NCBI GenBank assembly: GCA_011388275.1
Contig: DSAB01000039.1
Coordinates: 1 to 44,138 of the forward strand
Reading direction: 5' to 3'
DNA length: 44,138 nucleotides
Source: a bacterium
GTDB taxonomy: Bacteria > Zhuqueibacterota > QNDG01 > DSAB01
Positions 17,100-26,255 of this stretch are shown piece by piece; the first letter of the stretch is position 1; every line of letters begins with the position of its first letter. Under the pieces are notes generated by a model that had not been told where the DNA came from, made no database searches, and worked only from the letters and a program-made list of their open reading frames with translations. A program made the position numbers and the translations under genes.

Positions 17100-19817
17100 A
17101 TGGACTCTTCAATCGACAACCGATTCAGGCATTCGCAGATGATTTTCGGGGCCGCTGTTTTTCTGGTTTCACTGATCGCTTATATACGTACAATCGCTCC
17201 CACGACTTCATTCTGGGATTGCGGAGAGTTTATCGCCTGTTCCTATATTCTCGGAGTCATGCATCCGCCCGGGGCTCCCCTGTATATGCTGATCGGCCGT
17301 ATCATGACGATGCTTCCGGTTGCCGGTGATATCGGGCTTCGTGTGAATCTCTTTTCAGCCCTTGTAAGCGCTCTTTCCGTATGGTTCACCTACCTGATCG
17401 TTCTGCAGCTCATCAAACGCTGGCGGGGTGAGGCCAAAAGCGGATGGGATCAGCTCATCCTCATTTCAAGCGGATTGATCGGTGCCCTGGCACTGGCCTT
17501 CAGCGACAGCTTCTGGTTCAATGCCGTGGAGGCCGAAGTGTATGCGTTTTCCATGTTTTTTACGGCTCTGGTCATCTGGCTCGCCCTAAGGTGGGGTGAA
17601 CGCTCTCAAGCCGCGGGGAACGTGCTGCTCATTTTTTTCATCTTCTATATGCTTGGTCTGGCGGCCGGCGTTCACCTTCTCAACATACTGGTCTTTCCCT
17701 TTGTAATGCTCATCGTATTTTTCCACGACAATCAGAAAGCGCGGCGGTTGATGCTTCTCCTCGCCGCACAGGCGCTGGTTCCCTTTTTTCTGTATGTGGT
17801 TTTTTATCAGTATAATCCGGCCAAAATGACCTACGCCAATCTGCTGGCCCATCAGGCCAGGGCGGCTTCATTTTTGAAATGGTTCGGACTGATCTGGCTG
17901 GCTTCGACCCTGGTCTATATTTACCTGAAAGACAAGGCTGTGTTCAGGTTATGGCTTGTGATCCCGGTGCTCATGGTGGTTGCCGTCTCCGTGTATCTGG
18001 CGATCTATATTCGGGCCAATATGCAGCCGCCCATTAATGAAAACGATCCTTCCACTCTGCCGGCCATGATGGATTATTTATCCAGAAAACAATACGGAAC
18101 CGAGGACGCATTCCTGACATTTTTATTCCGCAAGGCCGATTTCTGGAACTACCAGATACAGCTCATGTACACGAGATATTTCGCCTGGCAGTTTATCGGA
18201 AAGGGCACGACTCTCGATGCCATCGACAGAATTCGGGAGATCATCAGTCTTCGCGGATTGTACGGATTGCCCTTTCTTCTGGGTTTGTGGGGGGCGGTGC
18301 ATCACTTTTTCAGAGACTGGAAACGGGGTCTGGCCGTTCTGATTCTTTTCATCCTGACCGGCATCGGGATTATTCTGTATGTGAATCAGCCCGATCCCCA
18401 GCCTCGCGAGAGGGATTATTCCTACGTGGGTTCCTTTTTCGCCTTCGCGTTGTGGATCGGCATCGGTCTCGCCGGTTTGCTGGAATGGCTGTCCGATTGG
18501 CTGGCTTCGAAAAAGCTGCGGCCGCTTTTTAGAAAAATCGTTTTGGGGACGTTGGTGGCGGCTCTTTTCGCGGCGGTTCCAGTGAATATGTTCGCCTTTA
18601 ATTTTCATTCTCATGACCGGTCCGGCAATTATGTGGCATGGGATTATTCCTACAACATTCTTCAAACCTGCGAACCCGATGCCGTTGTCTTTACCAATGG
18701 AGACAACGACACCTTTCCTCTCTGGTATTTGCAGGAAGTCGAGGGGATTCGCAAAGATGTGCGTGTCGTCAATCTCTCCCTTCTCAATACATCCTGGTAT
18801 ATCAAGCAGCTGCGTGATCACGAACCCAGGGTTCCCATAGGGCTGACCGACCGGCAGATCGAGGAGATCGGGTATTTTCAATGGGAGACCCGTGTCGTGG
18901 AGATTCCTGTGCCGGAGGAGGAGCTTCAAAAGGCGCGCAACGCGCTGATTGAGGATGAGATAGAAATCGAAGAAGATGATTTGTCTCCTCGAATTCGTTT
19001 TACCGTGGAACCCACATTTCCCGAGAACAATCCGCAGGCTTTGAGAGTTCAGGATCTGATGATTCTGCGGATCCTGGAGCAGAACAGATGGAGACGTCCG
19101 ATTTACTTCGCCGTGACCGTTTCACAGAGCAATCAACTGGGTCTGTATGATTATTTGCGCATGGACGGTCTCGCCTATAAAGTGGTTCCCTATAAAGTCA
19201 GAAGCATAGATCCGGACATTCTGCGTGAGAATCTCCTGAATAAATTCCAGTATCGCGGCCTGAATGATCCCGATGTTTATCTGAATACCGGTATCATCAA
19301 ACTTCTTATTAATGTGCGTCAGGCGTTTTTGCAGCTGGCCGGTTATTATATCGATCATAATCAGGATCACGAGGCTCTGGATGTTCTGGATGAAATGGAA
19401 AAACGCATTCCCGGAAAAGTTGTGCCGTACTCTCATGAAGCGGTCGCTCTTTCCATCGCCGAGCATTTTCAGAGGGCGGGGCGCCAGGTAGCGCTTTCCG
19501 ATTTCACCAGCCACATTCTGAAAGGCACTCAGGTTGGACGCCGCGACAGGATACGACTTGCCAATTACTATTCACAGATTTTTCAGGACTGGGAAAAGGC
19601 GGAAGAAATCTGTCGTGAACTGATTCAGGCCGATCCTGATGATGTGGAAGCTTACTCGGTTCTGTTCAACGTATACCGCATGTCCAGGCAGTACGGCAAG
19701 GGAATCGAATTGCTGGAAGATTGGCTGCTGCGGTATCCCGGCGATCAGGGTGCTTTGAGAGAAATGGAAAACATGAAAAGACTGGCCGGAGAAGATACAG
19801 CGGAAGTTCGCCAGTAA
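17100..19817 (+). CDS. DUF2723 membrane glycosyltransferase-like protein with TPR tail
   Basis: A 905-residue protein with about 11-13 membrane segments in its first 500 residues. The DUF2723 core is clear near the N-terminus: TSFWDCGEFIACSYILGVMH followed by PPGAPLYMLIGR, resembling the GT-C fold of protein O-mannosyltransferases with the acidic residue in an early periplasmic loop. After the last membrane segment comes a periplasmic part with TNGDNDTFPLWYLQE and then helical TPR-like repeats to the end (AEEICRELIQADPDDVEAYS). It probably moves a sugar from a polyprenyl-phosphate carrier to a protein or glycan outside the membrane. CAGGAGGA sits just before ATG 17100; an ATG at 17096 in another frame is too close to it. 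Confidence 0.85.
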   Translation: MDSSIDNRFRHSQMIFGAAVFLVSLIAYIRTIAPTTSFWDCGEFIACSYILGVMHPPGAPLYMLIGRIMTMLPVAGDIGLRVNLFSALVSALSVWFTYLIVLQLIKRWRGEAKSGWDQLILISSGLIGALALAFSDSFWFNAVEAEVYAFSMFFTALVIWLALRWGERSQAAGNVLLIFFIFYMLGLAAGVHLLNILVFPFVMLIVFFHDNQKARRLMLLLAAQALVPFFLYVVFYQYNPAKMTYANLLAHQARAASFLKWFGLIWLASTLVYIYLKDKAVFRLWLVIPVLMVVAVSVYLAIYIRANMQPPINENDPSTLPAMMDYLSRKQYGTEDAFLTFLFRKADFWNYQIQLMYTRYFAWQFIGKGTTLDAIDRIREIISLRGLYGLPFLLGLWGAVHHFFRDWKRGLAVLILFILTGIGIILYVNQPDPQPRERDYSYVGSFFAFALWIGIGLAGLLEWLSDWLASKKLRPLFRKIVLGTLVAALFAAVPVNMFAFNFHSHDRSGNYVAWDYSYNILQTCEPDAVVFTNGDNDTFPLWYLQEVEGIRKDVRVVNLSLLNTSWYIKQLRDHEPRVPIGLTDRQIEEIGYFQWETRVVEIPVPEEELQKARNALIEDEIEIEEDDLSPRIRFTVEPTFPENNPQALRVQDLMILRILEQNRWRRPIYFAVTVSQSNQLGLYDYLRMDGLAYKVVPYKVRSIDPDILRENLLNKFQYRGLNDPDVYLNTGIIKLLINVRQAFLQLAGYYIDHNQDHEALDVLDEMEKRIPGKVVPYSHEAVALSIAEHFQRAGRQVALSDFTSHILKGTQVGRRDRIRLANYYSQIFQDWEKAEEICRELIQADPDDVEAYSVLFNVYRMSRQYGKGIELLEDWLLRYPGDQGALREMENMKRLAGEDTAEVRQ

Positions 19818-19852
19818 TTCCGGTCTGACAGCGGGATTTGGAAAGGTTCGGA

Positions 19853-20902
19853 ATGAAAAGCCATCCAGGGGTGACCGTGGTCATTCCTCATTCCAACGGC
19901 AAAGATCTCCTTCGCCGTTGTCTTCTTGCCCTGGGGAAGACACAGTACCCTGTCATTGAAGTTCTGGTTGTTGACAACGGATCCACGGACCGCAGTGTGT
20001 CCATGGTGCGCAGTGAGTTTCCGGGTGTACGGATTGTTCGAAGCAGAAAGAATCTGGGGTTTGCCGCGGGATGCAATCTGGGGATTCGGGCGTCAGGCAC
20101 TCCTTTTATCGCTCTCTTGAACAATGATGCTGAAGTGACGCCCGGTTGGCTGAACCCACTGATTCAATGCGCTCTGGAGAATAAACAGGCGGCGGCTCTG
20201 CAGCCGAAAATTCTTTCTTTGAAAGAGCCCGGCCGCTTCGATTACTGCGGCGCCGCCGGAGGAGAGATTGATATTTTCGGCTATCCTTTCGCGCGGGGCC
20301 GGCTTTTTGAAACCCTGGAAAAGGACACGGGTCAATACGATAAAACCGGCAGGGTTTTTTGGGCCAGCGGGGCCGCATGTCTTTTGCGTCGATCGGCCCT
20401 GGAAAGAGTCGGCTTGCTCGATGAGCGGTTTTTCGCCCATATGGAAGAGATCGATCTGAACTGGCGTTTGCATTGGGCGGGTTATTCGGTTTGGACGGTT
20501 CCGAAAGCGGTGGTGTTCCATCAGACCGGCGGAACCCTGGGTCAGGGCAGCATTCGGAAAATGGCTCTGAATCATCGGAATAATATATTGATGCTTCTTA
20601 AAAATGTCCCCGGGATCACGCTGTCCTGGATTCTTCCGCTGCGAATACTCCTGGAAATGATCACTGCGGCCGGTTCCCTGTTCACTGGACGGTTCAACCG
20701 GACAGCCGCTGTCTTGTGGGGCATGTCCGGGGTTCCGGGCAAACTGCCGGCGGCTCTGAGTGAGCGCCGCCGTATAAAGAACTCGGCGTGTGTTCCGGAG
20801 AACGAGATCATGCGTCAAATGTTCCGGGGAAGCGCCGCCCTGGCCTATTATGTGCGGGGCATTCGAACAGCCGAATGTTTAATGGGAATCCGTCGAACAT
20901 GA
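19853..20902 (+). CDS. GT2 family glycosyltransferase (rhamnosyltransferase-like)
   Basis: A 349-residue GT-A fold enzyme of family 2. The nucleotide-sugar site is seen in VTVVIPHSNGKDLLRRCL, VLVVDNGSTDRSVSMV and NLGFAAGCNLGIR, with the metal-binding DxD equivalent NNDAE. The acceptor part has FFAHMEEIDLNWRLHWAGY, typical of rhamnosyl and related transferases, and a basic C-terminal extension with one hydrophobic segment that may sit on the membrane. Donor and acceptor sugars are not assignable. ATG 19853 follows GGAAAGG by 6 nt; an in-frame TTG at 19838 is rejected. It overlaps the next gene by four bases (ATGA), so translation is coupled. Confidence 0.88.
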   Translation: MKSHPGVTVVIPHSNGKDLLRRCLLALGKTQYPVIEVLVVDNGSTDRSVSMVRSEFPGVRIVRSRKNLGFAAGCNLGIRASGTPFIALLNNDAEVTPGWLNPLIQCALENKQAAALQPKILSLKEPGRFDYCGAAGGEIDIFGYPFARGRLFETLEKDTGQYDKTGRVFWASGAACLLRRSALERVGLLDERFFAHMEEIDLNWRLHWAGYSVWTVPKAVVFHQTGGTLGQGSIRKMALNHRNNILMLLKNVPGITLSWILPLRILLEMITAAGSLFTGRFNRTAAVLWGMSGVPGKLPAALSERRRIKNSACVPENEIMRQMFRGSAALAYYVRGIRTAECLMGIRRT

Positions 20903-21900
20903 AGAGATCCGCACTCATGTTCTTTCTGCTGCGATTGTTGAAATTCACGGTCAGCGGCGGTCTCATCATCTACCTGCTCAATCGATTCGGCTTCGAAAAG
21001 ATCATTTCGGAACTAGGCACTTCGGATATCGGCTGGCTGGTGGTGGCCGGATTGTTTTTTATCACCAGTCACCTTGCGGGAAGCGTTCAGTGGTGGGCTC
21101 TTCTTCGATGGGAAGGAACCCGCATCGCCTGGCCCCGTGTGCTTTCCTTCTATTTTGTCGGACTATTTTTTAATAATTTTCTTATCAGCAATCTGGGGGG
21201 CGATTTTTTCAGAATGATGGATATTCGCCGATCAACACAAAACACCGCTGCAGCGGTTTCCACCGTTTTTCTCGACCGTTTTCTTGGACTTTTTATCCTG
21301 TCGGGTATGGCTGTGGCGGCTTCCATTTTTATTACCGCATTCAAAGCGGCTCCCGTTCGTTTGAACGGCCTGACCGTTCTATTGGCCGCAGGCTGGCTGA
21401 TGATGATCGTTTTTCTGTTTGACAAACGTTTAACGAGTCCTTTCGCCCGCCTTATGAAAAAATGGCTGCCGGAAAATTTTACATTAAAATCAAGAGAGAT
21501 TTACCTGATTATTCATCATTTCGGCCGTCAGGGACGCCTGCTCATTCAATTGCTGGGACTGTCCTGTGTCATTCAGGGGCTGCGTATCCTGGCTCATTAT
21601 GCGGCAGCCCGATCGTTGGGAGTTCATATTTCACCGGTCGTTTTTTTCGTTTTTGTTCCAATCATTGCCATGGCAGCCGCTCTGCCTGTCAGCTTCGGAG
21701 GAGTGGGGCTTCGGGAACAGATGGGGGTCATTCTGCTGGGCAGTGTGGGCATACCGAGTGTTCAGGCATTCTCAATAGAATTTTTAGCCTATTTAACGGC
21801 CATTGTGAGCAGTCTTCCGGGTCTGTTTGTCTTTGCCGTCAGGAAAAGAGTCGTGTTGTTAAAGGATGATTCATTTCAGGCAAAAGGGAGAAAATCATGA
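20899..21900 (+). CDS. UPF0104 / lysylphosphatidylglycerol synthase-like membrane protein
   Basis: A 333-residue integral membrane protein with about eight hydrophobic segments, in the AglD/YbhN/MprF flippase-like family. Family features include LISNLGGDFFRMMDIRRSTQ and the late ALPVSFGGVGLREQMGVILL motif. Members move or handle lipids and lipid-linked sugars, and in archaea the related AglD is linked to glycan assembly. Here, between glycosyltransferases, a role in lipid-linked intermediate handling is plausible but inferred. I start it at ATG 20899, which overlaps the preceding stop codon; the longer frame from 20788 would run deep into the GT2 gene. The end overlaps the following lipoprotein gene by ATGA. 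Confidence 0.85.
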   Translation: MKRSALMFFLLRLLKFTVSGGLIIYLLNRFGFEKIISELGTSDIGWLVVAGLFFITSHLAGSVQWWALLRWEGTRIAWPRVLSFYFVGLFFNNFLISNLGGDFFRMMDIRRSTQNTAAAVSTVFLDRFLGLFILSGMAVAASIFITAFKAAPVRLNGLTVLLAAGWLMMIVFLFDKRLTSPFARLMKKWLPENFTLKSREIYLIIHHFGRQGRLLIQLLGLSCVIQGLRILAHYAAARSLGVHISPVVFFVFVPIIAMAAALPVSFGGVGLREQMGVILLGSVGIPSVQAFSIEFLAYLTAIVSSLPGLFVFAVRKRVVLLKDDSFQAKGRKS

Positions 21901-22931
21901 ATATAAACCGGAAATTCGAAAGATGGGGCTGGTTGCTTCTGGCGTCAATTTTTCTTTTCTATGCTTGCCAGAGAAAACCCAGAAGTTACTGGAAAGAAGG
22001 AACGATTGCCGTGATGGCCGATTCGACGGACTGGATAGGAATCCAGCCGGAACTTCGGGCGGCTTTTGAACGTGTGGTGAGGACACCCCAGAAGGAGTCT
22101 TATTACTCGCTTCGCTGGGTGAGTCAGTCTGAATTCGACCGGTATCTCAATTATCGATATCTTATTCTGGCCGGAACCCTTCAGTCTACCGGAAGAGTGG
22201 GAGAATTGGTCAAGGGAGTGGTTACGGATCCACAGATTCGAAGCTGGGTGGAAGAAGGAAAATATTTTTACTTCATTCAGAAGGAGCAATGGGCCAAAGA
22301 TCAGTTTATGCTGATATTGGTGTGCCCCGATCTGGAGGAATTGAAGGATAAAATCGAAACCAACGCCTCGATACTCTATGAAATTATCGACATGGATTTC
22401 AGGGAAAAATTACTGGAAGACATGTTTAAAAAGGGAGAACAGACCGAAATTGAAAAGAGGCTGATGGCTTTTTACGGTTGGTCCATCCGCGTGCAGCATG
22501 ATTATTTCCTGGCTCAGGAAGTCTCCGAGAAGGGTTTTTTGTGGTTTCGGCGCATGTATCCGGAACGATGGATTTTTGTCCGCTGGATCGATGGAGGGGA
22601 CATGACGATGCTTAATCAGGAGTGGGTGGTTAGTGAAAGAAATCGTATCGGAGGCGAATACTACAGCGGAGACCGGGTTTCCGATCGATACCTGTACTCA
22701 AGCTCGACGCATTTCCTGGGAAGACCGGCTTTGTTTACCGCGGGTTTATGGGAAAATACCGGGAAGGTGGCAGGCGGACCTTTTCGCAACCACACTTTTT
22801 ATGATGAATTGTCACGGCGTGTGTATATGATCGATGTGGCGGTATTCAATCCGGGTGAAGATAAAACGCCCTATCTCATTCGGCTGGACGTCATCGCCAA
22901 TACGTTTAGAACGATATTTGATCCTGAATAG
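21897..22931 (+). CDS. DUF4837 family lipoprotein
   Basis: A 344-residue protein with a signal peptide ending in a lipobox (LFYAC, Cys24). The body matches the DUF4837 pattern of Bacteroidetes and related phyla: a first half with KEGTIAVMADSTDW and a second half containing WGWSIR-like FYGWSIRVQHDYFLAQE, FLWFRRMYPERWIFVRW and GRPALFTAGLWEN. The function is unknown. Its start overlaps the stop of the upstream membrane protein by four bases, so it is translationally coupled to the glycosylation genes and could be an outer-membrane accessory. The ribosome site GGGAG is inside the upstream gene. Confidence 0.78.
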   Translation: MNINRKFERWGWLLLASIFLFYACQRKPRSYWKEGTIAVMADSTDWIGIQPELRAAFERVVRTPQKESYYSLRWVSQSEFDRYLNYRYLILAGTLQSTGRVGELVKGVVTDPQIRSWVEEGKYFYFIQKEQWAKDQFMLILVCPDLEELKDKIETNASILYEIIDMDFREKLLEDMFKKGEQTEIEKRLMAFYGWSIRVQHDYFLAQEVSEKGFLWFRRMYPERWIFVRWIDGGDMTMLNQEWVVSERNRIGGEYYSGDRVSDRYLYSSSTHFLGRPALFTAGLWENTGKVAGGPFRNHTFYDELSRRVYMIDVAVFNPGEDKTPYLIRLDVIANTFRTIFDPE

Positions 22932-22942
22932 GAGCCATTCGC

Positions 22943-23410
22943 ATGAAAAAAGAGTATAAAGTCGCCATTATCATGGGCAGCGATTCCGACCGCGATGCGA
23001 TGGACCATTGCGGTCGCATACTGTCGTTTTTGAAAATTCCTTATGAAATGGAGGTAATGTCGGCCCATCGCGATCCCGACCGCGTGGACGCGTTCGCCCG
23101 GGAGGCGGAAGCAAGGGGTATCAAGGTGGTCATTGCCGGAGCCGGAATGGCGGCCGCTCTGCCCGGAGTTGTGGCGGCCCGAACGCTGCTTCCGGTCATC
23201 GGCGTGCCGCTTGCCGGGTCGCCTCTCAATGGTCAGGACGCGCTCTATTCGATTGTCCAGATGCCTCCCGGCATTCCCGTGGCCACGGTGGCGATCGGAT
23301 CCGCGGGGGCGAAAAACGCCGCGGTTCTGGCTGCTGAAATACTGGCACTGACCGATCCGGCAATACGGGAAAGACTGGTCGATTTCCGAAGCCGCGGCTG
23401 CAAGATATAG
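22943..23410 (+). CDS. purE: PurE, N5-carboxyaminoimidazole ribonucleotide mutase
   Basis: A 155-residue PurE that shifts the carboxyl group of N5-CAIR to give CAIR in purine synthesis. The class I pattern is present: MGSDSD (11-16) for phosphate binding, MSAHRDPD with the catalytic His42, AGAGMAAALPG (65-75), PVIGVPLAGSPLNGQDALYS and the QMPPGIPVATVAIG strand. In most class I enzymes the AGAG loop reads AAHLPG; here Ala72 replaces that His. A partner PurK is not in the window. The GGAG ribosome site overlaps the upstream stop codon, so it seems co-transcribed with envelope genes, an unusual location. Confidence 0.93.
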   Translation: MKKEYKVAIIMGSDSDRDAMDHCGRILSFLKIPYEMEVMSAHRDPDRVDAFAREAEARGIKVVIAGAGMAAALPGVVAARTLLPVIGVPLAGSPLNGQDALYSIVQMPPGIPVATVAIGSAGAKNAAVLAAEILALTDPAIRERLVDFRSRGCKI

Positions 23411-23431
23411 GCATCGGCAGGAATCACAGGC

Positions 23432-24157
23432 ATGCGGACCGGCGAAAAGACATTGATTATTATTCCCACCTACAATGAAGTGGGAAATATTGAAAAGCTG
23501 ATTCCACTGGTATTGAAACAGAATCCGGGAATCGAAGTTCTTGTAATCGATGACAGTTCACCCGATGGAACGGCGAAGGCGGTCAAGAATGTCATGGCCC
23601 GTACGGAAAGAATTCACCTTATTGAACGTCATGAAAAACTTGGGCTGGGAACTGCCTATGTCACGGGATTTCAATACGCTCTGCAAAAGAAATATGATCT
23701 GATATTTGAAATGGATGCGGATTTTTCTCATGATCCGAAGGAGATTCCCCGTTTCCTGGATAAGATAAAAGACCATGACCTGGTCATTGGATCCCGGTAC
23801 ATACGCGGTGTGAACGTGGTCAATTGGCCGATTTCCAGGCTTCTGCTGTCATGGGCCGCCAATCGGTACACCCGCATCGTGACAGGGCTTCCGGTCAAGG
23901 ATGCCACCAGTGGATACAAGTGTTTTCGCCGTGAGGTTCTGGAGTCGATTGACTTGAGTCAAATCCATTCGGACGGATATGCTTTTCAGATCGAAATGCA
24001 TTTTAAAGTCTGGGAAAAAGGATTTCGAATTCTGGAAATTCCCATTGTGTTTGTCGATCGATATGAAGGGGACTCCAAGATGAATCCGGGTATTGTCCGT
24101 GAAGCCGCCTGGATGGTATGGAAGTTGAGATTCCTGAGTCTCTTTAGGCGATTATAG
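23432..24157 (+). CDS. Polyprenol monophosphomannose synthase-like GT2 (Dpm1 type)
   Basis: A 241-residue cytoplasmic GT2 enzyme close to bacterial and archaeal dolichol/polyprenol phosphate mannose synthases. Seen are TLIIIPTYNEVGNIEKLIP, VLVIDDSSPDGTAKAV, GLGTAYVTGFQYAL, the metal site MDADFSHDP and the acceptor motif IGSRYIRGV. The segment DATSGYKCFRREVL and the end motif FVDRYEGDSKM are typical. It has no C-terminal membrane anchor, so it is the short Ppm1-catalytic/Dpm1 form. The product, a polyprenyl-phosphate sugar, would be the donor for a GT-C enzyme such as the DUF2723 protein in this cluster; that link is inferred. Start ATG 23432 has an AGGA-type site upstream. Confidence 0.9.
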   Translation: MRTGEKTLIIIPTYNEVGNIEKLIPLVLKQNPGIEVLVIDDSSPDGTAKAVKNVMARTERIHLIERHEKLGLGTAYVTGFQYALQKKYDLIFEMDADFSHDPKEIPRFLDKIKDHDLVIGSRYIRGVNVVNWPISRLLLSWAANRYTRIVTGLPVKDATSGYKCFRREVLESIDLSQIHSDGYAFQIEMHFKVWEKGFRILEIPIVFVDRYEGDSKMNPGIVREAAWMVWKLRFLSLFRRL

Positions 24158-24161
24158 AACC

Positions 24162-26234
24162 ATGATGAAGGCTCTTTCGGTCATTGTTGTCAGCTATAAT
24201 GTGAAGGCGTTTCTTGAAAAGGCCCTCGTGTCCATTGAAGAAGCTGTTAAAACGATAGACAGTGAAATATGGGTAGTCGACAACGCATCCACAGACGGAA
24301 GCCCGGCTATGGTCAGGAAACGGTTTCCGCACGTGAAATTGCTGGTCAACAAAGACAATGTCGGATTCGCCAGGGCCAACAATCAGGTCTTGAAACAATG
24401 CAGCGGACGAAAAATCTGTCTTGTGAATCCGGACACGCTGATCCGTAAAGATACGTTCAGGGTCTGCATGGAGTGCCTCGATCAGCATGAGCAGGCCGGA
24501 GCCGTGGGATGCAAGATCGTCAATCCCGACGGCAGCTTTCAGCTTTCATGCCGAAGGGGTTTCCCCGATCCGTGGTCTTCATTTGCCAAGGTGACGGGTT
24601 TGAGCCGGCTTTTTCCGAAGAGCCGTTTTTTTTCCGGGTACAACCTGACCTATTATCACCCGGATACCATGACCGAGGTGGACAGTTTGTCCGGGTCGTT
24701 CATGATGGTGCGCAGGGAAGTGATCGAGGGCGCAGGATTTCTCGATGAGAGATTTTTTCTGTATGGCGAAGATCTGGACTGGTGCTGCCGTATCCGGCAA
24801 AAAGGGTGGAAAATACTGTACTGTCCCGAAACACAGATAATCCATTATAAAGGGCAGAGCGCTTCGGCAGCGCCCTTTGACAGCCTTTGGTACTTCTACA
24901 AGGCCATGCGCCTTTTCGTAAAGAAACACCATCACAGCCGGTGGGCGATACCGCGATGGCTTCTTGATTTGGGAATTTTTTTTCGGGCATTCCTGTCATT
25001 CGGAGGCAAATGGCTTCACCGGTGGGGAGCATTGATCGCGGACGCGGTTTTGCTCCAGGCGGGACTTGTTCTTTCCATCTGGATCCGTTTTGGCGATCTG
25101 TGGTACTGGCCGCATTACATGCCGATCAATGCTGCGTACACCCTGGTATGGCTTCTCTCTCTTTTTTTTATGGGAGTCTACACAGGGCGAAACGGTTCTG
25201 CCGGTTCTGTCGTAACGGCCGTGTTCATTGGATGGCTGTTTAACACATCCATCACCTTTTTTCTGCCCGGCGCAGCCTTCTCGAGACAGGTGATTCTTCT
25301 CGCCGGAGCGGTCGATGCCTGCATGCTGGGCGGCTGGAGATGGTTAAAACAGAAACAGATCAGCCGGTTGAAGGGTGCGGGAATATCTTGTCTTCCGGGA
25401 GCAGGAAAGCAGCGTGTCCTGTTCATCGGATGGGATGACAACGTCGAACAATGGCTGAACGGCGTCGGAAAACGGAAAGAGAAAATGACGATCCTGGGCC
25501 GGGTTACAACCGGGTCGCCAGCAGGCACACACGATGCTCCCATTCCGGTTCTGGGACATATCGATGATCTGGAACGGATCATTTCAGTTCACAAGGTACA
25601 GAAGCTGATCCTGGCTCCCCGTGCGGTTTCCGGCTTGTGGCTTCATTCCGTTTTGGGGCTGGCTCACCGACTTAATGTGTCGGTCAGACTGATACCTTCC
25701 GAAAATGAACGGTGGATGGGGCTTCCGGCTGCGGAATCACGGCCGGAGGCGCCTCTTCGGGTTCTGAATACCCGTTTTTCGTCTGAGTTCCATGTGGCGG
25801 CCAAACGTCTGATGGATATTCTTATCGCACTTTGCACGCTTCCGGCCGTTTTAATCCGAATGTCGGTTGTGCTGTTTGATCGAAACTGCTGTTTATTCAG
25901 TAGTGAGATCGCAGATGGTTTCGGACATTGTGTCAGAGTCTTCATCATCAAACGCAATGATCAAAAATCGGTTCGATGGCCTCGCGCCCCCTGGGTTCTG
26001 TCCATTCTCAAAGGGGAACTGAGCTGGGTTGGGTCACTGGTTGAGCCATGCTGCAAAGCCTTGCCCGGCCGGGGTTACAAACCCGGATGGACAGGGCCCA
26101 ATCAGCAGAGGAACAGCGAAACGCTGTCACCATCCGATCAGGAAAAAAATGACTGGCATTATCTGCAAAATCATTCTATCTTAATAGATGTCCAATTATT
26201 GATTCGCTGCATTATCCGGAGAATTGCCGGATAA
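24162..26234 (+). CDS. GT2 fused to a membrane/Rossmann unit and degenerate phosphoglycosyl transferase
   Basis: A 690-residue fusion. Residues about 5-245 are a GT2 catalytic domain (SVIVVSYNVKAFLEKALVSI, WVVDNASTDGSPAMV, NVGFARANNQ, NPDT as the metal site, DLDWCCRIRQKGW). About 285-405 holds four or five membrane segments, then a Rossmann CoA-binding-like domain (VLFIGWDDNVEQWL), as in WcaJ/WbaP-type initiators. The last 145 residues resemble the catalytic domain of those enzymes (AAKRLMDILIA, LKGELSWVG, GYKPGWTGP, ILIDVQLLIRCI), but about 35-40 residues are missing, including the catalytic Asp-Glu pair. It is probably an active GT2 with an inactive scaffold. It starts 4 nt after the preceding stop. 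Confidence 0.78.
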   Translation: MMKALSVIVVSYNVKAFLEKALVSIEEAVKTIDSEIWVVDNASTDGSPAMVRKRFPHVKLLVNKDNVGFARANNQVLKQCSGRKICLVNPDTLIRKDTFRVCMECLDQHEQAGAVGCKIVNPDGSFQLSCRRGFPDPWSSFAKVTGLSRLFPKSRFFSGYNLTYYHPDTMTEVDSLSGSFMMVRREVIEGAGFLDERFFLYGEDLDWCCRIRQKGWKILYCPETQIIHYKGQSASAAPFDSLWYFYKAMRLFVKKHHHSRWAIPRWLLDLGIFFRAFLSFGGKWLHRWGALIADAVLLQAGLVLSIWIRFGDLWYWPHYMPINAAYTLVWLLSLFFMGVYTGRNGSAGSVVTAVFIGWLFNTSITFFLPGAAFSRQVILLAGAVDACMLGGWRWLKQKQISRLKGAGISCLPGAGKQRVLFIGWDDNVEQWLNGVGKRKEKMTILGRVTTGSPAGTHDAPIPVLGHIDDLERIISVHKVQKLILAPRAVSGLWLHSVLGLAHRLNVSVRLIPSENERWMGLPAAESRPEAPLRVLNTRFSSEFHVAAKRLMDILIALCTLPAVLIRMSVVLFDRNCCLFSSEIADGFGHCVRVFIIKRNDQKSVRWPRAPWVLSILKGELSWVGSLVEPCCKALPGRGYKPGWTGPNQQRNSETLSPSDQEKNDWHYLQNHSILIDVQLLIRCIIRRIAG

Positions 26235-26255
26235 TTTTCAACAAGGAGGGATCGA

